Below, one piece after another: positions 34,184-45,059 of a stretch of 54,842 bases of DNA (its first letter is position 1; every line of letters begins with the position of its first letter). Origin of the DNA: Lobulomyces angularis (lineage: Eukaryota > Chytridiomycota > Chytridiomycetes > Lobulomycetales > Lobulomycetaceae); the NCBI GenBank assembly GCA_027604685.1, contig JADHYX010000122.1:1-54842 (forward strand), in the 5' to 3' direction. Both the position numbers and the translations under genes were made by a program. Under the pieces are notes generated by a model. That model saw nothing but the letters and a program-made list of their open reading frames with translations, was not told the origin of the DNA and ran no database searches.

Positions 34184-37100
34184 TTAATTTTTTTTTGTGA
34201 TAAAAAATGATATATACTGCTTCACATCTAATTTTTTATCGGCTAAATCGGCTATGCTTTCTAAATTTGGATTTTTTTTACTTTTTAAAATTGAATTTAG
34301 TATTTCGTCGTCAATTATATTTTCTGCTGCGTTTTTTTTATCAATTATAAAATGTTTCCAGTTGAATAGGTCAACTAAACTGTTATTTACATCAATGTTC
34401 TGTGACCAGCAGAATGAATATGTTAACATCAACTATATTAAAAATACCTGTAAACGATAATTTTTTTCGTGGAGGCATTTGCATTCAAGTAGATCATGAG
34501 TTAGGCAAGGTGTTTCATCATCAAATGAAAAAAGATCTTTCAAGTCCCTTGTTGAAAATCCATCTGTAGTTGATTTATCATCCTAAAAATAAATAAATAC
34601 AGTTTTTCATTTACAAGAATAACACCATTATACTGTCGCTTAATCCCAATTTCGTCACTTGACGTTGAAATATTCTTTCCTCTATGGTTCCTGTTGTTAT
34701 AAACCTGTAAATAAAAACCTCTTTTTTTTGACCGTCTCTCCAAATTCTCGCCATAGCTTCAAATATAGCAGGAAACTCATCATTAAAATAATAAGTAATA
34801 ATTATATTACCCTGTTTACAAACACTGGGATTCCAGTCAATATCAAACAAAATTAATCTATTAGCTCCAATCAAATTAATGCCAACACCTCCTGCTTTTG
34901 CAGATAGCAAAAATATAAATTCCTCATTATTTGTTTTATCATCTTTGTTGAATTTTTCAATCAGACTTTGTCTTTTGGAAATTAAAGTTTTTCCATCCAA
35001 TCTTAGTACTTTAAACTCTTCATTTTTGCAGAGTACTTCAATCAAGTCTAAATTGTAATTCGAAACAAGTACCACCTAAGGAAATAAAGGGAATTAAAAT
35101 AATATTTTATAGTGCAATAACCTTTTCTTTTTTTAACTTAATTGTTGCCAGCAGAGCAATTAATACGTTAAATTTTCCACTAGATTTCAACAACTCCTTG
35201 TTACTTAAACTATAGTGATCAATTTCATTCTTTTTCTTAACGCAAAAAGTAGAATTTACTACCTTTTTTAAAAGTGTTATTAATTCTAAAAAAAAAAATT
35301 ATAATAAGATGATGCAAAAATTATACATCAAAAAATTTTATTTTTAAATACCCAAGACATGAGCAGAATTAATTTTGGTTCCATCAAATATTTCTTTATC
35401 GGCATTCTTTATCGTTTGTATATATAAATCTGTGGTTGGGATGTAAACGTTTAATTATTGCTATGGAAAATAGTAAAAATTTTATTTACTTACTTTTTTG
35501 CTCTTCACTTTGTTTAATAAATAATACAATTTCAGCTAAAAAAAATGAACAATAAATAATAAAATAAAAAAGATAAAATTTACTTTTAGGCGGTAAATAG
35601 TTTTTGTTAATAGATTCTGTTCTTCTTAGTATAAACATTTTTGTAATTCTTGTCAACTAAAATCGATATTAAACTTTACATGTTTCAAATATTTTTACTT
35701 CTTTCATTCTTTCTGATCCTAAACGCTTGGAGTCAGCATCGCAATTTTTTAATCTTGATTTACAAATGGGGTCCTCAAAAACTTTTTTAAAGGTAAGAAG
35801 ACTTCCTAGTATTCCAGGATTGACAAATTCACACATGGAATAAAATTCAGTTAAATCATTTTGAACTGGTGTTCCTGAAAGAATAACCCTCCTTTTAGTT
35901 TGTAGGTTTTTTATTGCTATACTTGTTTGTATTTGTGCATTTTTTAACCTATGACCTTCATCTTAAAAAGATTAACAAAGAAGTATGAAAGGTACCACAT
36001 ATTATTAAGTCAAAATTTGCTTTTTTGAATATTTCCATACAACTTCTCATTTTTTCATAAGTACAGATTAAAACAGGATATATTTTTCCAACATTAAATT
36101 CCATAATATTGGAATTATTTTGATCAACACAGAAAACCTTTATTCTTTCCGTTCCTAACCATTTATTAAATTCTTTTTCCCAGTTCTTCACCAGCGTTGC
36201 AGGACAAAGAATTAAAGCTGAAGTACATAAAAGTAAAAACTGTTGTAAAGAGTAATTGGATGTACCTCTTTTGATAACAGAATTTTGATTTACAAAAGGT
36301 GATTGTTTTAATAGCGTCCAAATTAAAGTAATTGATTGTAAAGTTTTCCCAAGTCCCCTAAAAATTTTTATGTTAAAAAATATATTAAAAAAAAAAAAAA
36401 ATTAAAACATGCATTTCATCCGCCAAAATAGCCCCTTGTCCAGAAAAATTCTTCATATTCATGACGCATTCATAAAGAAATTTGACTCCTTCAATTTGAT
36501 GTTCTCGAAGTTTTGCTAAAAAATGTTTAAAAATACAAAAAGGACATGATTTGATTACTAGATAAAATTGGATCAATTACAACATCAACAACTGCTTCAT
36601 GAACGACTGGTCGTCTCATAATTATAGCGCCTTCTGAATGAGGATTATGCCTTGGTTCAGAATTTTTTAACTTTATTTCTTCGTTTTGAACAAGGGATTT
36701 AAATTTTTCAAAATTCTTAGTAGAATTTATTGGCTTTAGATCATTTGACACATTGATAAAGCAACCTTTTTCATATGAAATAGAAAAAAAATTTGTCATT
36801 GAATATATATTTTTGAGCATTTTTAATATTACTTCCACTTTCAAAACTATTTCTTTCAATTTTTCCAGTAACTTCAATTTCTTTTCCGCTAATTATCAGT
36901 TCAGCACCATCACCAAACTCTTTTGAAAAAATCTTCCCAGTAGATCTACCGATTTCTAGTAATTAATATAGTTTATTTAAATGTTGTGTAGATAAACACC
37001 TTTTCCTTCTGAATTCTGTAATACAGCAAGTTGGCCATCGGTTGATAAAAATCCATCTCCTTCCCAAGTTTTATGCTAAAAGAGAAATTATAAAACACTT

Positions 37101-37431
37101 TCCATCTTTAAGTAGTTACCTTTTTATTAGTTTTTCTTCTCCAAACAACTGAATAACAAAAGAAAGTTTTACTTTCGCAAGTCACCTCCAATCTATTTTC
37201 TTCATATTTAGTAGCAATCACACTTACCAGATCGTTATTTAGATTAAGGAAAACTTTTTTTTTTTTGACTATTTTTTCTTCAATTTTTTTTACTTTGTTT
37301 TCAAAATTTAAATTTCCAGCAACATGGTTTTCTTTAGAGATATATTCGGCTGAAGTAAGGGGTACTCCAATTTTAGGTATTAATGGTATGAAGGTGCTGT
37401 TTTTGTTTTTTGTAGTTTTGGTTTTGTACAT
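34184..37431 (-). CDS. RDH54: RDH54/RAD54B-type Swi2/Snf2 recombination translocase
   Basis: About 850 aa in about 14 exons. RAD54-family translocases move on double-stranded DNA and act with RAD51/DMC1 in homologous recombination. The N-terminal marker of the RAD54B branch is present: [20 protein letters not shown], then [16 protein letters not shown] and [12 protein letters not shown]. Motor motifs: QGAILADEM continuing into GLGKT (motif I, across the 36358-36412 intron), [33 protein letters not shown] (motif II, across an intron near 35967), [61 protein letters not shown] and [11 protein letters not shown] (motif VI). The C-terminus keeps [10 protein letters not shown]. The true start is ATG 37431; an upstream TTG-led extension is not needed. 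The gene appears intact. Confidence 0.9.
36358..36412 (-). other. GC-AG intron inside helicase motif I of RDH54
   Basis: The exon upstream ends in ...GATGAAAT and the downstream exon starts GGGACTTGG. Only removal of a 55-nt segment beginning GCATGT and ending TTTTTAG restores the invariant DEMGLGKT motif. The donor is therefore GC rather than GT, the most common non-canonical class in eukaryotes. Confidence 0.7.
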
Positions 37432-37814
37432 TAACAATTTTATTAAAAAATAATTGATAAAACAAAATGACAAGGGTTTGAGAAAAAGTAAAAAAATGTA
37501 GTATTATGATAAAAAGTTACTAATTTGCAGTATTGAAAACTTTTGCTCAGTATTTGCAGCAAATGCTATTTTGAAGGAGCTTCTAGGCATTTTATTAATG
37601 CAATACATGAACATATACTTAAGACTGAAAGTAAATGTGAATGTAAAGATAAAAATGTAAAAGTAAACACAAATTTAAAATAATCTATATCAAAGTATAT
37701 AATACGTTAAATAATTAACAAAAAAATATAAAAAAATTTTTATTAAGTAATTAAAACTTTCAGCACTCCCAAAATAAATGTTAGTTTTAAAAAAGCAAAT
37801 TGAGAATACGTTTC
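37432..37814. other. Intergenic region, no gene seen
   Basis: This 383-bp spacer lies upstream of RDH54 and downstream of the kinesin gene, both minus strand. It contains an imperfect run of short units resembling GTAAATGT/GTAAAAGT around 37626-37668, probably simple sequence. No frame or RNA gene is recognised. Confidence 0.4.
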
Positions 37815-39886
37815 TTATATATCCAATTCATAAACTTTTCTTGCTTCGTCAAATGTTAATAAAACTGGTTTATTGAAGAGTTTTTCTTCAGCCAAAATCA
37901 ACTTATCGACTAAAATGTTAGATTAAAAAAAGGTTGCTTAATGAAAAAGTTAGCTTTATATTAAGTACCTCGAACTTCATAGCCTCCAATATCACTTTTT
38001 ACGATTTCGCAACATCTCCAAAGCCCTTCCTTTTCTTTGGACAAAAGTAGCTTTAACTGATCGTCAAAGTCTAAGGCAACCTTGCCACTTTCCCATCTCT
38101 CTTTAAATGCAACAATTGGTTTGCCTTGGGTTTTTTCCATCTCTCCTTTAATTGCATGTTTTTTGGCTTTGCCCTTTAGCGCTAGATTCCATAACTTAAA
38201 ATGAAATAACTTTGCATTTTTGTATCCGATCCCGTTTAGTGTTAGTCTTTCTAAAATATCTTCTTCATGCAGCAAACAGATCTGCTTACCATTTTCCCTA
38301 GGACAAAACTTATTTGGATCAACCTATTTTCAAAAAATGCATATTATTATCCAAACTACTAATATTACCCTAGAGCCATTTTCAAATACTCCATTTTCTT
38401 TAACCCATTTTCTTAATTCTACATTATTCCAACTAGCTGGGTTTTCTGCATCATACGTGGAAGGAGGTAAGTTGACTTTTAAAGGAGCAATGTATCTTAA
38501 TGTATTTAAAGTTTGGGCTGTATCAATTTCAGTTGGAGAACAAGTGGCTATCACAACAGTCTCACACTGGCGATTCGAGTCTAATTCAAAGCTTTCTTTT
38601 AATAGCAGAGTTAATTTTGAATTTCTAAAAAAAAAAATAAAAAAATTGAATAGAAATGGGGATGCACCTATAAGGAATATGAATATGTCGTTTAGAGGTT
38701 ACAGCTAATGATCTATTTCTAATACAATCTTTTAAAGCGGCCAAGCTTTTGTTGATAGCAACGCTTTCGGCTATTTGTTCTTTATTGTGATGTTGGGTGT
38801 CTGCACCACTTTCAGAACCTGCCAAATCAACAATATAAAGGCATCCAGCCTCAGCTCCGTTATAATCAGAAAAATTAATAATTTTGATTTGAAAGACAGC
38901 GTGAGAACGAGAGGAAGTATCATTTTTGAATGTCGCTTTGGTGTTTCTAAAAGCAGAACCTTTTTTTATTAATTCCAACATTGATTCTGTGTCATTTACT
39001 ATTAAAAAAACATCATCCGCAATTAGGTGTTTTCAACTATGCCAAATATACCTTCAACTTCTACTAAACCTCCAGTAATATTTATAGCACCAAATACATC
39101 TTCACTTAAATCCAATTTATTTTTATTGTTTAACAAATCTGATATAGTTTCTCCATAAATTTCAAAAAAACTTACTATCACTTTTTGGTTGTATTCTTTA
39201 AATTTAGGAATATAACTTGGATTTTTTGAAAGAAATTTTTCATATCCTTCTCTACCACCAAATATTTTATGTAAAATATCACTGAAGATGTTTTTAGCAA
39301 CCAAATTTTCTGAAAAAAGTTGTGAACGAAAAGAAATTAAAGAGTACAATTACCAATTCCAGTCATGGTATGTGTCTTACCGCTTCCAGTTTGCCCATAC
39401 TGAAAATGAAGAATTAAAATAAACAGCATTAAATTAAAAAATTTACAGTAAAAACAGTCCCGACACCACCTTCAAGTATAAGCGGTATTAAATGATTAAT
39501 ACTTTCATACACATCTTCATTAGTGCTTTGAGTATCAAAAACTTGATCAACCTATGTTAATAAGCTGTTAATTGTCATATTCTCGTAAATGTTTTTACGC
39601 TGAATAGTTTAGTTTCTAAGGACTTCTTGTTAAACCGTTGCTGAAGTTTATGAATGAAAACAGAATTATTAACTGCCGTAGTAGCGTCGTAGTGCTTATA
39701 GACCTCATCGTTTAAAAGTGGTCTAACTCTGATGCAGACTTTAAACGCCCTCTTCTGAGATATGTTACTGTTTAATTTTTCTTCCTTTTCAATTTCATTA
39801 AGTTCAACTTGAGTTGGTTTCCATGATTTTTTCAAGATTTGAAAGGTTTCCTTGTCGTTTGAAGTAGTAGGGTTTTCTTTAAGCAT
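37815..39886 (-). CDS. Kinesin motor protein with C-terminal SAM-like segment (kinesin-13-like)
   Basis: About 570-590 aa over several exons, start ATG 39886, stop TAA 37815-37817. The motor begins FKVCIRVRPLLNDE and continues FTYGQTGSGKTHTM (P-loop, across an intron near 39380), NDTSSRSHAVFQIK (switch I), LYIVDLAGSESG (switch II), SVAINKSLAALKDCIRNRS, HIPYRNSKLTLLLKESF and TLNTLRYIAPLKV. All nucleotide-binding motifs are present, so this should be an active ATPase. The INKSLxALKxCIR form and an N-terminal motor extension suggest kinesin-13 (microtubule depolymerase), but I am not sure. Beyond the neck, NPASWNNVELRKWVKEN through ICLLHEEDILERL resembles a SAM/pointed-type helical domain, followed by a charged tail. 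No long coiled coil is seen. Confidence 0.8.
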
Positions 39887-40290
39887 ATTTTTTTTGGAAC
39901 CTAAAATAGTTGGAGGGAGTTAAAGAATATATAATGCCTAAAACCCTGAATAACTCCGAAATTCCAATGGAATATTGCAGTTATATTGCACACCGAACAA
40001 CTCCGAAATTACTACTATTTGAATGAACCACTGGCATTTAGACAAAGATGTAGTTAGTTTTTTTGAATAACGTAATACTGGATGGTTCAATAAAGAATTT
40101 TCAAGTGAATAATATAAAAATACCAATTCATTTTTCATTACTATTTGCTACACAGCATTTTGAAAAAAAGAATTCAGTATAAAAGCAATATGTATCAAGA
40201 ATCACTATGGTTTATAATAGTATATAAATAAAAATAAATTCTATATGTGTTTAAGAAAATAAATAAAAAATTTGATAAAGCTAAGGTATA
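39887..40290. other. Intergenic region upstream of the kinesin gene, with a 12-bp direct repeat
   Basis: This 404-bp spacer separates the kinesin start from the NOP4 stop. AACTCCGAAATT occurs twice in direct orientation, at 39952-39963 and 39999-40010. They are close to the kinesin ATG, so could be a promoter element. The minus frame at 39938-40138 crosses this region but has no recognisable content. Confidence 0.35.
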
Positions 40291-43088
40291 TTAAACTTTT
40301 CTAGGTCCCTTATTCATATTTCCCTTTTTCTTTGACTTACCTCCATTAAAATATTTACCTTTGTTTGTTTTTTTATTTTTGCCATCCACTTTTGTGGACT
40401 TTTCTTCTTTTTCTGCATCTTTTTCTCTCTTCCTTTTTTTAATTTTTTTTTCAACTTCAACTTTTTCCTTCTTATCTTCCTCTCTTTTCCTTTTTTTAAT
40501 TTCAGTTTCAGAATTAGCTTCAGTTTTTTCGAATAATTTATTTTCTTTTTTTAACGTCTTGTCCGGCTTTTTAAAACTCCCTTGCCTACCATCTCGTTTT
40601 CTTAAAATTAGATTATTTTCTATCGCAAATTCACAAATTGGTCTTTGTTTACCATCCAGATTCATTTTTTCTAAATTACTTCCTTCTTCTTTATTTTTCT
40701 TTTCATCTTTGACTAAAGTTTTTTTTAGGTGCTCCTCAAATGCAATTTTTGCTGCTGATATAGCAACAGGATTATTATTAAGATATCTAATAAAAAAAAA
40801 AGAAATATTGTTAATCCTAGCAAATTAATATGATATACCTTAAGCAAGCTAATGCATCAGCGTGTGATTCAAATTCTATAAATGCATAACCTTTACTTCG
40901 ACCCAATTTTGTTTTTGTATCAACTCTCTCCATATCTCGCACAACTTTAGCTTGTCGAATTTGCACAACTCTTTCTAATCCTGGCTTTTTTTTTCCATTT
41001 TTTAGATCTTCTGCGATAACTACAGCTTCAAGGCCGCTCCTGTCATTACCTTCCACTTCCTTCCAGAACTCTTTCACTGAGTGCTTTCCCAAAAATCTAA
41101 GAAATTTATCATCAATACTTCTAGATAAATTTCTTATTGATAGCCTGGTTTTACTAATAAACAAATTAGGATTTTCAGCCAGCATTTTTTTTCTCAAAGT
41201 ATAGGAAGCTTGTCTCTTACTCATCTCTCCAGGAGCCATTTTCATTCTAAATAATTTTAAAGTAAGTGAGTTTGCACACTTTAACAAATAAATAAGATGT
41301 ACCCTGCAGGAGAATCTGGGTAGATTACTCCTTCCCTCATCAAATATAAATTTCTCCTGTCCTCTTTTTGACGAATGCTAGTTTTTTCATTGGAAATGAG
41401 TGCAGCTTGTGTTTTCGAAACTGCTTGCGAAATGTTTAAAAATCGTCCTGCCAATACAAATGGGGTGGATGCTGCTGTTGTGGAAGGTTCCGCTACTAAA
41501 ATAGAGTTTTGTTTTCTACCTGCTTGAAGTTTTTTGCTATTATCATTATTGGTCGATTCTAACAACTCCGCCGACTCAACAGCCTTTTTGAATTCTTCCA
41601 TACAATCCTGGGCGTGGTGTATACTTTTGAAGCAAATAAAACCAGTACCACGTGAACGGCCAGTGACGTGATCCTTGGTGATTCTGGCATACTTTACTGG
41701 CCCAAAATTTTCAAATCTAATTGGAAAATAAAAAATTGCATTTTTAAAATTCTTAATACTTTTCCCTTAATTCAGTTTCGGTACTGTCAAAAGAAAGATT
41801 TCTGATAAATAAAGTAGCATCAGGATTGCCCGTCAATTTTTTTGTGTTTTCATTCTTTATTGCCTCTAACTGGCGGCTATTTGCATCGTCTTCTTCTTCT
41901 TTACTAGAAAAAGGGTCCACTGCATTCTCAGATACAGATCCTCCACCATCTTCAGCATCGGTATTATCTTCTATATTGTCGACTTCAATATCAGAGGCAA
42001 TATCTTCCATTAAACCATTCTCATAATCCATTTTCAGTTCACCTTCATTGCTTGCTTTTTCTTCCAATAGCTGTTGCTTGGCTGAAAGATCATCGTATTT
42101 ATCTTTTGGTAAGCTAAAATCCACAAATATTTCTCTATTTAAAATTTTTTTTTTGTTTAGCCCTGTTTGCATTGCCATGAATAAGTACAAATATTTACTT
42201 GAAAAAAAATACCTTTTACGGCATTCATAGCTTGATCCATTGTTTCTAGCTCCACAAAGGCAAAACCTTTCGGCTTGTTATCCTTCATGATTAGCCTTAA
42301 CTCAACAATTTTTCCATAATTGTTAAATTCAGACTTTAAAATGTCTTCCTTAATATTAAATGGTAAATTTCTAATAATTAAAATAGGCTTTGAATAATTA
42401 ACGTTTTGCTGATTTAAGTTATTCCTACTAGACTGGAATGATGGTGGTTTTGGCATTTTTTTAGCTAAATTGTTTATTTGTTAGTTTTTTATAACAATAT
42501 AAAGAAAAGTTTTTCAATTAACATATGACAAAACCAATCAAGAAAAATTTACCATCAGATGTGTCTTTGAAATTTGAAAATCTAAGCTTTAATTTTTTTC
42601 CTAAAAGATTTGAATTGTTTAAGGATTTAAGTGCTGTTTTAGCGTCCTCTTGAATGGCAAACTTAACGTAACCAAATCCTTTATTCAACTTTTTATCGGT
42701 ATCATTCAAAACTACAAAACATGACTTAATTGGACCTAAAAAAATATAATAAGAGTAATTATTAGCTGCAAAAAATATTAAACAAGAGTATAACTTTACC
42801 AACTTCTTGGAAGTGAGTTTCTAACTGCTCATTTGTGACAGAATAAGGTATTCCACTGACAAAAAGAGTATTAAAACTTTTTTTTAACATTCCTTCCTTC
42901 TCTTTGCTACAGCTTTTCATTTTCACCGTTTTAGCTGGCACCTCAACGTTATTTTCTGTGATGGTTGTGGTATCCATTTTTTCTTTATTAGATGCTTCAT
43001 TAAAAACAACTTCACTCTTTTTCCCATCATTTTTTTTTCTATTTCCTTTTGTTTTTTTTTTATCTGCTTTTAATTCCAATTTGCTCAT
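40291..43088 (-). CDS. NOP4: NOP4/RBM28-like nucleolar protein with four RRMs
   Basis: About 830 aa. Nop4/RBM28 is required for 60S ribosomal subunit assembly in the nucleolus. RRM1: TLFVSGIPYSVTNEQLETHF, then KGFGYVKFA. RRM2: ILIIRNLPFNIKEDILKSEF, then KGFAFVELET. An acidic linker (MEDIASDIEVDNIEDN) precedes RRM3: ATLFIRNLSFDSTETELREK, then FGPVKYARITKD and GTGFICFKS. RRM4: TRLSIRNLSRSIDDKFL, then AKVVRDMERVDTKTK and GYAFIEFESHADAL. Between RRM3 and RRM4, RRNLYLMREGVIYPDSPAG and MSKRQASYTLRKKML match the conserved RNLYLxxEGxI and RxxREKxKxxKL segments. The C-terminus is a lysine-rich nucleolar tail. Start ATG 43088; five or six short introns. Confidence 0.92.
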
Positions 43089-43340
43089 TATGTATTTTAT
43101 TAATCCACTAATTTACTTGCCAAAAAAAAAAAAAAAAGAAATAATAAAAGAGTGAAAAAAANNNNNNNNNNAAAATCTAATTAACGAAAAAATTTTGAAA
43201 AGGGAAATCCTCAAAATTTACACTTACGCATGCTCATTTGTAAAATTTGTACAGTTTAAATTTACATGCCTATAATCTGGCTCAAAAATTCGTGTAAGTA
43301 AACACAAACGCAATTTTGGGGTTTTAGGATTTGTAGAAAA
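43089..43340. promoter_or_regulatory. Divergent intergenic region with assembly gap
   Basis: NOP4 (-) and SNRNP40 (+) start on either side of this 252-bp region. A run of ten N at 43162-43171 sits next to poly-A/T tracts, so the true distance is unknown and the join is a scaffold gap. Promoters for both genes should be here. Confidence 0.5.
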
Positions 43341-44730
43341 ATGAGTGAATTTGACTTAAGCAATAAAAGAAAGTATGGATCTCAGTTGCAGATCTCCAAA
43401 AAATCTAAAACCGAAAGTGGTACATTAATAAAACAAATAAAAAGAACATCTAACTTAACGGTATGTGCTTGAGTTTTACAATCTGAGAGATTTTTTTAGG
43501 ATCCCATAATCTTGCTGTCTGGGCATGAATCAGAAATTTATACTGTTAGATTTTCACCAAATGGAAACTATTTGGCTAGCGCTGGAATGGATCGAAATGT
43601 TCTTTTTTGGAATGTAAAGAATAACACCAATTTTTCTATGATCAAAGGTACAGAAAAAAGTTTGATTAGATTTAAATTTTTACTCTTATTCCAGCTCACA
43701 AAAATGCTATTTTGGATTTAACTTGGTCACGGGATGGTGAAAATATATTTACTGCTAGCGCAGATAAGACCATTGGAATTTGGAATGTAGAAAATGGTGT
43801 TAAAGAAAGAGGGTTAAAAGGTAATTATCAACTTTTTTTGAGAGTTTTTATTTAGGTATATTTGCATTAGGCCACACAAATCATGTAAATGCTGTAACAG
43901 TTTCCAAAAGAGGTCATGAGTTACTTGCTAGCAGTTCAAATGATCAATATTTAAAAGTTTGGGATTTTAGGAAAGAAAAAAATGCAATTAAAAATTTTAA
44001 AGGTAATTAGTAGCTGATGTTTAAGTTTTTTTCTATACGTTTCATTTCATTAAAGTTAACTCTTTCAATAGGAAAATATCAATCCTTAACTAATGATTGG
44101 TCAAATGATTCTGGATTATTATTCGAGGCTGGAATTGAAAATGTCATTAATTCATGGTGTATGCGTACTAATAAAATATTATACAGATTAGAAGGTCATG
44201 AAGATACAAGTAATATTAATTAATATTAGGGTTTTTCAACGCAATTATTTCATTTAGTTACTGGGATTAAAGTTAGCCCAGACGGTCAGTATTTAATATC
44301 CAACTCAATGGATAATACTGTCAGAATGTGGGATATTAAACCGTTTTCAGTTAGTGGTGGCAGTAGAATGATAAAAAAATTTGAAGGTTTTTTATTAATT
44401 TATGAATTGCTTAAGTTTTTTAAAGGTGCTCCACATGGCTTTGAAAAAAATTTAATAAAGCCCTGCTGGTCCAACGATGGTGATTTCATTGCTGTTGGCT
44501 CTGGTGATAGATCAGTTGTAGTGTGGGAAACGTTAACTAGAAGAATTGTATACAAACTGCCAGGTCACAAAGGTAAAATTTTTTCAGTTTAAAAAAATGA
44601 TGGTAAATAATTTTTTTTGTTAGGGTGTGTAAATCAAGTAGATTGGCACCCTACTGAACCTATTATCGCATCTTGTAGCAACGACAAAACATTGTTTTTG
44701 GGTGAGTTGGATCCAGACGAATTCAATTAA
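43341..44730 (+). CDS. SNRNP40: U5 snRNP 40 kDa WD40 protein (SNRNP40/PRP8BP)
   Basis: About 350 aa in eight or so exons, the normal length of the family. It should be a seven-bladed WD40 protein of the U5 snRNP that contacts Prp8. After a basic N-terminus (LSNKRKYGSQLQISKKSK) come LLSGHESEIYTVRFSPNGNY, ASAGMDRNVLFWNV, AHKNAILDLTWSRDGE, TASADKTIGIWNV, GHTNHVNAVTVSKRG, SSSNDQYLKVWDFRKEK, YQSLTNDWSNDSGLL, GIENVINSWCMR, EGHEDT then ITGIKVSPDGQYLISNSMDN, TVRMWDIKPFSVSGG, and a final PHGFEKNLIKPCWSNDGDF through DPDEFN. The FxxxxPHxFEKNLLxCxWSxDG block is specific to SNRNP40. Confidence 0.92.
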
Positions 44731-45059
44731 AACTACAATATTTTTTGAAACTTAATTTTTAATCGCTTATCAAGCAATATTAGTAATCAAACACTTCATC
44801 GTTCTTATATAATAATTAAAGTTTTTTTTTTTGTAAACATTATTAAATACAAGTATTTATTTTTTTATTAATTATACATAGAGTTAATCTGTTTGTAATT
44901 GAAGTAATCGTTACCTAAAATATTAAACTATTACTACTGAATACAAATTGCAATTAACGAATAAACTAGTTTTTTTTTTTTTGGTTTTATGAATACGCAT
45001 ATTCGGACTTCAAAATTGTAAATAAATTAAACTTTAAAAATTAAAATTATTATTACTAA
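44731..45059. other. Intergenic region, no gene seen
   Basis: This 329-bp AT-rich spacer lies between SNRNP40 and the glycosyltransferase gene, both plus strand. It holds T and A runs only. Confidence 0.4.

Noticed and set aside
34611..35075. A genuine insertion in RDH54 after DWNPS
   Set aside because: The extra residues are encoded by a 54-nt segment with intron ends; removing it restores the family sequence exactly.
39938..40138. Minus-strand open frame of 66 codons
   Set aside because: No conserved content, no splice continuity with the kinesin start at 39886, and it overlaps the direct-repeat spacer.
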